Origin: Baffinella frigidus
Taxonomy: Eukaryota; Cryptophyceae; Cryptomonadales; Baffinellaceae
Reading direction: 5' to 3'
Assembly (NCBI GenBank): GCA_026770585.1
Contig: MU646694.1
Location: 212,429-223,478, forward strand
Length of the DNA: 11,050 nt
The notes under the pieces are model-generated. The model saw nothing but the letters and a program-made list of their open reading frames with translations, was not told where the DNA came from and searched no databases. This document shows, one piece after another, positions 8,401 to 11,050 of the stretch. The position numbers and the translations under genes are program-made. How positions within the stretch are numbered: the first letter of the stretch is position 1; the number at the start of each line of letters is the position of its first letter.

Positions 8401-8975
8401 CTATCAATATTGACTAATCACTGGGTTTCCTGATGCAAAATATGCCCGGATGAGTCATCGTCCTTGTACAAACTAACTTTGATGCTGTCGTCTTTCGTGG
8501 GAGTCTGCGACAGATCAGGCCCCAGCGATGAGAGGGAAGGGGCGGTTAATGGCGAGGTGCGATGTAAATGATGAGTTGTGATGTCAATGATGAATTATGA
8601 AACGGCGGTTAATGGTGAGTTCTGACAGAAAATGGACGGTCAATGATGCGTTCTGAAGGAAGGGGCGGTGAATGATGAGGTAGTCACCATTTTGAGCCCG
8701 ACGCCAGCACCGTAGCTGGCCCCGTCTCCGGCAGCCGCGGCAAGCATTTCCTCGCTGCGAAGAAATGGCACCACCACGCGCTCGCTTCAGAGGAGAGAGT
8801 CAGAGAGAGAGAGAGTGAGAGTGTCAGGGAGCCAGAGAGAGAGATACCGATGGAGATAGAGATACATAGACTGGGAGAGTCAGGGAGCCAGAAAGAGAGA
8901 CTGAGAGACAGACGGCGAGAGAGAGCGAGAGAGAGAGAGCGAGCGAGCGAGAGAGAGAGAGAGAAAGAGAAAGAG

Positions 8976-9013
<38 letters not shown>

Positions 9014-10651
9014 CGAGCGTCTTGGGCAGGTGATCATGTTCTGGCAACCGCCGTAAGCATTTCAAGACACACTCACGCGCTCTTGCCATAACCCCTCTAG
9101 CCACACCAGGGTCACGAGCTGAATCACCTGGGCGACACGACGGTCACAGACACATTCTCCCTCCCCCGTGGGAAATCAAGCACCGTCCGCGGCGGAAACT
9201 TCACCCCCGTCCGCGCGAACCCCTCCCTTTCCAAAAACACATCCTCCTGCTGCATCAGGAGCAGCTGCCCCCCCCCCAGGTCCTGGGCGCTATCGAGAGT
9301 GTTGGTCCCCGTAGCGAGGATACCCCCCATGCCGCTGGGAAGGGTCACGCAGGATCCGGGGTTTGTCCCGGAGCATCCGACGCGCCTGGTTTGGGGGTTG
9401 GGGTTTGGAGTTAGGGTTGAGGGTGGGGTTCCAGGTTTGGGTGTTAAAGGTTGAGGGTTTGGGGTTTAGGGTTTGGGGTTGAGGGTTGAGGGTTTAGGTT
9501 TAAGGGTTTGGGGTTCAGGGTTCAGGGTTTCGGGTTTAGGGTTTAGGATGTAGGGTGTAGGTTGTGGGGTCCGGGGTTAAAAAAATTTAGGGTTAGGGTT
9601 TGGTTTTTTTAGGTTTGGGGGTTTGGGGTTTGGGGTTCAAGATGCAGGGCTTAGGGTTGAGAATTGAAACCTCTCCCCATCCGGACACGCCATACACAAC
9701 CCACACGTCGCATCCTTGGTCGCAGTGCCTGGTTTAGGGTTCGGGATTAAGGCTTGAGACGTTAAGTATTAGGGATACGGGTTTAGGGTTCATGGTTCAG
9801 GGTGCAGGGTGGAAGGTGCAGGGTTTGGGGTGTACACGCGGCCTTCTCGTACTCGACTCCGTTCCCATCTTGTCCCCCGCATACTTGACATTTCGCGCAT
9901 TTCGTCGCAAAATCGCCGGTGGTGGCTTTGAACGTGCGCGCTTTCGGAACAAGGCCGGCGTTCGGGCAGGGTTTGCAATCCCCCGTGGAGGACCCTCCAA
10001 GGATGCAGTCTCGTTGGAAACCGGGTGGGCACTCCGGGCAGAGTTTGCACTGTTGTTGGGGTTGAGGTTGAGGTTTGGTGTTAGGATTGAGGCTGGTTTA
10101 CGGTTTCCTTTCAAAGGTTGATGTAACCGTTGATGGTCAAAGGGTCAAATGTTGTTATAACCGTCATGTAACCGATATAACCATTCAAGGTCAATACCCT
10201 ATACCCTTAACCCAAAAGTCGCCCGTGGAGGCCCCTTCAAAGATGCAGTCTCGTTGGAAGCCGGGTGGGCATTCCGGGCAGAGCTTGCACTGGGTTTGGG
10301 TTTGGGGTTTGGGGTTGGGGTTTGGACAGGATTAGGGGTTGGGGTTGAAGTTTGGTGTTTGGGGATTGGGGTTGAAGTTTGGAGGTTGGGGGTTGGGTGT
10401 GGAGTTTGGGGTTTTGGGATTTGGGGTTGAGGGTTAGGGATTATAGGTTAGGGGGTGGGGGTTAGGGTTAAGGGGTTAGGGTTAGGGTTTTTTGTTTTAG
10501 GGTCGGGGGTTAGGGGTTGGGAGTTAGGGGTAAGAGGTAAGGGTTAGGGTTTTTTGTTTTAGGGAATGGGGTTTAGGGTTTGAACCTGCCCGAGGGACGT
10601 CTTGCTGGACGGGAGAGCAAGCGTCTCGTCCGCCCCGCACGCCCGCGTCAC
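5361..10651 (-). CDS. Multi-exon gene for a TNFR-like / ZU5-like single-pass membrane protein (partial, 10 exons proposed)
   Basis: Ten short open segments, each bounded by AG and GT on the minus strand, join into one frame. Junction phases in order are 0, 1, 2, 2, 0, 0, 1, 0, 0. The product of about 348 residues reads: cysteine-rich N-terminal part with CxxC pairs and a TNFR-like ending (exons 1-4); a beta-rich segment with a PPRTVLDFP stretch and an SPSGL...SIPF stretch that recalls ZU5 domains (exons 4-8); an acidic linker (exon 9); a 19-residue hydrophobic helix (exon 10). By family logic this is a type I surface receptor or adhesion protein. Ligand and pathway cannot be read from the sequence. 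The N-terminal exons lie beyond 11050 and the cytoplasmic end is uncertain. Splicing is inferred from motifs only. Domain names are pattern recognition, not a search result. Confidence 0.72.
5424..5515. repeat. GTTGAGG-rich degenerate tandem repeat
   Basis: Units of about 24 bp of the type TTGAGGTTTGAGG(T/C)GTTGA(G/A)GG. In the sense (minus) strand this is a C/T/A-rich tract leading straight to the acceptor CACGCAG of exon 10. Confidence 0.8.
5744..5768. repeat. Perfect 25-bp palindrome
   Basis: TGGTCTCGTCAA, central A, TTGACGAGACCA. It stands alone in non-repetitive intron or spacer DNA. Confidence 0.85.
5937..5976. repeat. C-strand telomere-like units
   Basis: CCCTAACCATAAACCCTAAC and following CCTAAACC units, in the orientation opposite to the array at 6391-6795. 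The hairpin CCAGCTACC-GAAG-GGTAGCTGG (5978-5999) follows directly. Confidence 0.8.
6141..6383. mobile_element. Inverted-repeat element inside telomere-type repeats
   Basis: Left arm 6141-6191 and right arm 6333-6383 are 51 bp each with two mismatches (both transitions). They begin ACCGTTCC(G/A)AAATGAGATG and include CGGTCGACACC. The 141-bp interior shows no coding. ATAA lies directly outside both ends (6137-6140 and 6384-6387), a possible 4-bp target duplication; TAA alone would suit PIF/Harbinger. Outside that, the left flank has CCCTAAA-type and the right flank TTTAGGG-type repeats. It lies in the intron between exons 9 and 10. Confidence 0.78.
6391..6795. repeat. TTTAGGG array
   Basis: More than 50 tandem heptamers. 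Long perfect stretches (such as 6693-6787) alternate with variants (TTGAGGG, TTTGGGG, TTCAGGG, TTTATGG). It is the Arabidopsis-type telomere unit, here interstitial because unique DNA and exons lie on both sides. It is inside the 1405-nt intron before exon 10. Confidence 0.95.
6823..6894 (-). CDS. Exon 9: acidic juxtamembrane linker
   Basis: This 72-nt exon, phase 0 at both ends, follows GGTTCCGCAG and ends at ACG|GTACCT. It encodes VPIEEPKLVLEPEETV followed by PVWPIAYT. The proline- and glutamate-rich composition and the position directly before a hydrophobic exon fit a juxtamembrane stalk. It is the only non-repetitive stretch between the TTTAGGG array and the heptamer-rich intron after exon 8. 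Confidence 0.65.
7059..7168 (-). CDS. Exon 8: end of the ZU5-like domain (SFSFY strand)
   Basis: This 110-nt exon is two bases plus 36 codons. It follows CTCAAAAG and ends at ATG|GTAACC. It encodes TFPAPKVWDRKNDTIVDLV and then SKTVYQATRSFSFYVTM. The ending with A-T-x-S-F-S-x-Y is what closes similar extracellular beta domains before a membrane linker. The frame is open further upstream, so the 5' boundary is less sure than the 3' one. The following intron (164 nt) contains a CTTCGGG variant of the telomere-type heptamer at plus-strand 7015-7047. Confidence 0.62.
7404..7461 (-). CDS. Exon 7: ESIVRVF strand
   Basis: This 58-nt exon enters in phase 0 after GTCTTGGCAG and leaves in phase 1 at TGCA|GTAGGA. 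It encodes LYFESIVRVFAPQSSSDAC. It fits after SIPFDRDQ of exon 6 and its outgoing phase matches exon 8. A competing reading exists: another frame is open across about 7250-7405 and contains VLCPSMTF...LTTPFDDS, which also looks like the SPSGL/SIPF core. The two readings cannot both be used here. Confidence 0.45.
7496..7555. repeat. Tandem duplication, period 30
   Basis: CACGAAGTTGAGCTGTACTG plus AATTCAATCT, then the same with three substitutions. It lies in the intron between exons 6 and 7. A 14-bp TTGAATC(G/A)GTTTAT triplication follows at about 7634-7667. Confidence 0.8.
7694..7785 (-). pseudogene. Second copy of exon 6 (probable exon relic)
   Basis: This copy lies 241 bp downstream of exon 6 in the sense direction and matches it at 67 of 76 positions, from the VYFSP codons through the donor GTCC. 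It encodes VCFSPSGLKTSKATNLSIPF. The acceptor used by exon 6 is not conserved. The nearest AG (TGTACAG, plus-strand 7786-7788) leaves an open but differently phased extension, so it cannot be spliced in after exon 6 without a frameshift. A mutually exclusive alternative exon is possible but less likely than a decaying duplicate. Confidence 0.55.
7935..8018 (-). CDS. Exon 6: SPSGL...SIPF strand of the ZU5-like domain
   Basis: This 84-nt exon, phase 0 at both ends, follows CCCTTCCCTCGCAG. It encodes VSNVVYFSPSGLRISK and then AANLSIPFDRDQ. The form SPSGL-x-x-x-x-x-x-LSIPF is the conserved core expected after GVGLKM of exon 5. The donor GTCCAC is weak. It is chosen because similarity to the second copy at 7694-7785 stops just after this point (CAG|GTCC). 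Nine differences in 76 nt separate the copies, four of them synonymous. Confidence 0.65.
8033..8140. repeat. Telomere-like 14-bp repeat GTTCAGGGGTTAGG
   Basis: About five units of two fused heptamers, directly upstream (sense direction) of the acceptor of exon 6. The sense strand is C-rich. Confidence 0.85.
8422..8504 (-). CDS. Candidate exon or exon relic with a DDSIKVSLY strand, out of expected order
   Basis: This open segment of 27 codons plus two bases follows CTGTCGCAG and precedes GTGATT. It begins TPTKDDSIKVSLYKDDDSSG. It resembles exon 7 (ESIVRVFAPQSSSD), the strand that should come after the SIPF strand of exon 6. Here it lies before exon 6. Including it in full would break the phase 0 to phase 0 join of exons 5 and 6. 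A shorter form ending at IK|GTTAGT would keep phase. It may be a relic of a duplicated domain, an alternative exon, or chance. Confidence 0.35.
8530..8682. repeat. Degenerate minisatellite in intron 5
   Basis: Repeated GGCGGTTAATGG(T/C)GAG and AATGATGAGTT-type units at 8543, 8605, 8635 and 8664, joined by variable spacers such as TGATGTCAATGATG. No stable single period. Confidence 0.65.
8688..8754 (-). CDS. Exon 5: ZU5-like segment, alanine/glycine-rich
   Basis: This 67-nt exon enters in phase 2 after TTCTTCGCAG, a strong acceptor with a pyrimidine tract. It leaves in phase 0 at ATG|GTGACT. Joined to exon 4 it continues VVSPSEEMLAAAAGDGASY and ends GAGVGLKM, the run expected before the SPSGL strand in exon 6. 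The intron before it (9127-8755) contains a CT-rich microsatellite of over 200 nt in the sense strand, ending about 40 nt before the acceptor. Confidence 0.65.
8794..9013. repeat. GA-rich microsatellite in intron 4
   Basis: GA with GATA, GCGA and GCCA interruptions. In the transcript it is a CU-rich tract of over 200 nt upstream of the exon 5 acceptor. The minus-strand open frame full of Ser/Leu is an artefact. Confidence 0.9.
9128..9385 (-). CDS. Exon 4: end of cysteine-rich region and start of ZU5-like beta domain
   Basis: This 258-nt exon enters in phase 2 after AAACCAG and leaves in phase 2 at the donor GTGATT. Joined to exon 3 it reads GERRVGCSGTNPGSC, completing the cysteine-rich part. 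LPSGMGGILATGTNTLD and GGGQLLLMQQEDVF follow, then GVKFPPRTVLDFP and VSVTVVSP. The pattern of a glycine-rich start, hydrophobic strand, PP-x-x-x-L and a VxVxxxSP strand resembles ZU5-type domains. This is resemblance, not proof. A plain C run (plus-strand 9271-9280) encodes the GGG tract and may be length-variable. A TGA follows two bases after the donor, so without splicing the frame ends here. Confidence 0.75.
9390..9660. repeat. Degenerate TTTAGGG-type repeats forming intron 3
   Basis: Heptamers of the kinds GGGGTTT, AGGGTTG, AGGGTTC and AGGGTTT fill almost the whole intron between exons 3 and 4. The 3' splice site AAACCAG is itself a one-base variant of the C-strand unit. Confidence 0.85.
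9671..9728 (-). CDS. Exon 3: TNFR-like cysteine-rich segment
   Basis: This 58-nt exon is GC + 18 codons + AG. It is preceded by AAACCAG and followed by GTTTCA. The split codon T|GC with exon 2 restores a cysteine, so the joined protein reads AACTATKDATCGLCMACPDGE. The motif C-T-A-T-x-D-x-x-C-x-x-C is a hallmark of TNFR cysteine-rich repeats. The flanking introns (107 and 285 nt) are made of degenerate TTTAGGG-type heptamers. The exon is too short to be found by ORF length. Phase matching on both sides and the cysteine pattern are the support. Confidence 0.75.
9729..9835. repeat. Degenerate TTTAGGG-type repeats forming intron 2
   Basis: The whole 107-nt intron between exons 2 and 3 is heptamer-derived (GGTTTAGGG, GGTTCGGG, GGTGCAGGG) and ends in the same AAACCAG acceptor as intron 3. 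Confidence 0.8.
9836..10049 (-). CDS. Exon 2: TNFR/ephrin-receptor-like cysteine-rich segment
   Basis: This exon has 214 nt: 71 codons plus one base (phase 1 out). It opens after AACAACAG and ends at the donor GTACAC. It encodes CKLCPECPPGFQRDC, then KPCPNAGLVPKARTF, then CAKCQVCGG, ending EYEKAA plus the first base of a cysteine codon. The regular CxxC and CPxCPPGF spacing is typical of TNFR-Cys and GCC2/GCC3-type ectodomains. A second copy of its first 72 nt lies 240 bp upstream at 10218-10289. Five of their eight differences are synonymous, which supports this frame. Open frames starting with ATG in the other two minus frames are shadows. Confidence 0.78.
10218..10289 (-). pseudogene. Truncated second copy of exon 2
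   Basis: After ACCCAG this copy encodes CKLCPECPPGFQRDC and then IFEGASTGD, matching the first 72 nt of exon 2 at 64 positions. The offset is exactly 240 bp. Similarity stops at the GAC codon, where exon 2 continues with TGC AAA CCC. The frame then runs into a stop in repeat-derived sequence. A possible donor (GTATAG) leaves the wrong phase for exon 2, so it is a relic or a mutually exclusive exon. The excess of synonymous differences suggests the duplicated sequence was once, or still is, under coding constraint. Confidence 0.6.
10290..10585. repeat. Degenerate TTTAGGG-type repeats in intron 1
   Basis: GGGGTTTGGGG, GGGGTTGAAG and GGGTTAGGG units, with TTTTTTGTTTTAGGG appearing twice (about 10488 and 10549). 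They separate exon 1 from the exon 2 relic at 10289. Confidence 0.85.
10586..10651 (-). CDS. Exon 1 of the visible gene (cysteine-containing ectodomain)
   Basis: This 66-nt exon has phase 0 at both ends. It follows ATCCAG and is followed by the donor GTTCAA. It encodes 22 residues beginning VTRACGADETLALP. It is an island of GC-rich, non-repetitive sequence between two tracts of telomere-like heptamers, and that contrast is what marks it. It joins in frame to the TGC that opens exon 2, giving ...SLGQ-CKLC. Upstream exons and the signal peptide must lie beyond the window, because 10655-11050 holds only repeats. Confidence 0.55.
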
Positions 10652-10654
10652 CTG

Positions 10655-10887
10655 GATGAGGGTTTAGGGATTAGTGTGTAGGGTTTGGGGTTGTGGGTCT
10701 TGCGTTGTGGTTTTAGTGGTTTGGGGTTTAGGGTTCAAGGTGCAGGGTTTAGTGTTTAGTGTTGAGGGTTGAGGGTTGAGGGTTACTTCTCTAGGGTTTG
10801 CTGTTTAGGGTTTAGCGTTTGGTGATGAGGGTTGAGTGTTGAGTGTTTAGGGTTCAGGGTTTCAGGTTGAGGGTTGAGGGTTTATCG
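10655..10887. repeat. Degenerate TTTAGGG/TTGAGGG repeats
   Basis: Heptamers with frequent substitutions (TTTAGTG, TTGAGTG, TTCAGGG). No exon-like island was found here. Confidence 0.85.
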
Positions 10888-11050
10888 TGGAGGGTTTAGA
10901 GTGGAGGGTTTATGGTGGAGGGTTTGAGGTGGAGAGTTTGAGGTGGAGGGTTTGAGATGAGGGTTTAGGGTGGAGGGTTTGAGGTGGAGGGTTTAGAGTG
11001 GAGGGTTCAGGGTGGAGGGTTTGAGGTGGAGGGTTTAGGGTGGAGGGTTT
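10888..11050. repeat. 14-bp tandem repeat TGGAGGGTTTGAGG
   Basis: Twelve head-to-tail units, one of 13 bp and the last cut by the window end. The unit is a fused pair of diverged heptamers (GGAGGGT + TTGAGGT), so a higher-order repeat has amplified from the telomere-like sequence. Confidence 0.9.

Noticed and set aside
8684-9104. Minus-strand Ser/Leu-rich open frames
   Set aside because: They read through the GA microsatellite of intron 4. Only 8688-8754, in the same frame as one of them, is kept as an exon.
9790-10121. Long open frames on both strands over exon 2
   Set aside because: They lack the cysteine pattern. The exon 2 frame is supported by the TNFR-like motif and by synonymous differences to its copy.
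10888-11050. CRISPR-like array
   Set aside because: Units are contiguous 14-mers without spacers, derived from telomere-like heptamers in eukaryotic DNA.

Overview
The window is nuclear DNA from a eukaryote, most likely a protist alga. The evidence is long non-coding spacers, GT-AG introns with phases that match from exon to exon, many microsatellites, and abundant 7-bp telomere-type repeats (TTTAGGG and the variant TTAGGGG). The lineage cannot be fixed from this sequence. TTTAGGG telomeres occur in green algae, several stramenopiles and dinoflagellates. The canonical GT-AG junctions fit the first two better. There are no operons, rRNA, tRNA or CRISPR arrays.

The right half (about 5361-10651, minus strand) carries most of one gene that only appears when short exons are joined. 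Ten exons are proposed: 10651-10586, 10049-9836, 9728-9671, 9385-9128, 8754-8688, 8018-7935, 7461-7404, 7168-7059, 6894-6823 and 5417-5361. All nine junctions keep a single reading frame. The partial product (about 348 residues, N-terminus outside the window) has a TNF-receptor-like cysteine-rich ectodomain, a beta-sandwich segment resembling ZU5, a short linker and one hydrophobic transmembrane segment. It looks like a type I surface receptor or adhesion protein. A possible cytoplasmic-tail exon lies at 4049-3844. Weaker minus-strand candidates lie at 2120-2717 and 3608.

The introns are unusual. Many consist almost wholly of degenerate telomere-like heptamers (C-rich in the transcript), or of CT microsatellites that run to the 3' splice site. 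Several exons have a diverged second copy (echo) close by. Three independent duplications have an offset of 240-242 bp.

The left half (1-3400) holds a TTAGGGG array (1-195), a hairpin family with the core GGTAGCTACC, a 187-bp TA-flanked MITE-like element (1567-1753), a 155-bp fold-back element (3230-3384), short tandem repeats and a weak plus-strand exon pair (1024-1220, 1483-1560). A third inverted-repeat element (6141-6383) sits in the intron before the transmembrane exon. Telomere-type repeats flank it on both sides in opposite orientation. Region 3840-4640 is dominated by GA, ATCT and TA microsatellites, and 4870-5345 by a 242-bp-offset tandem duplication.
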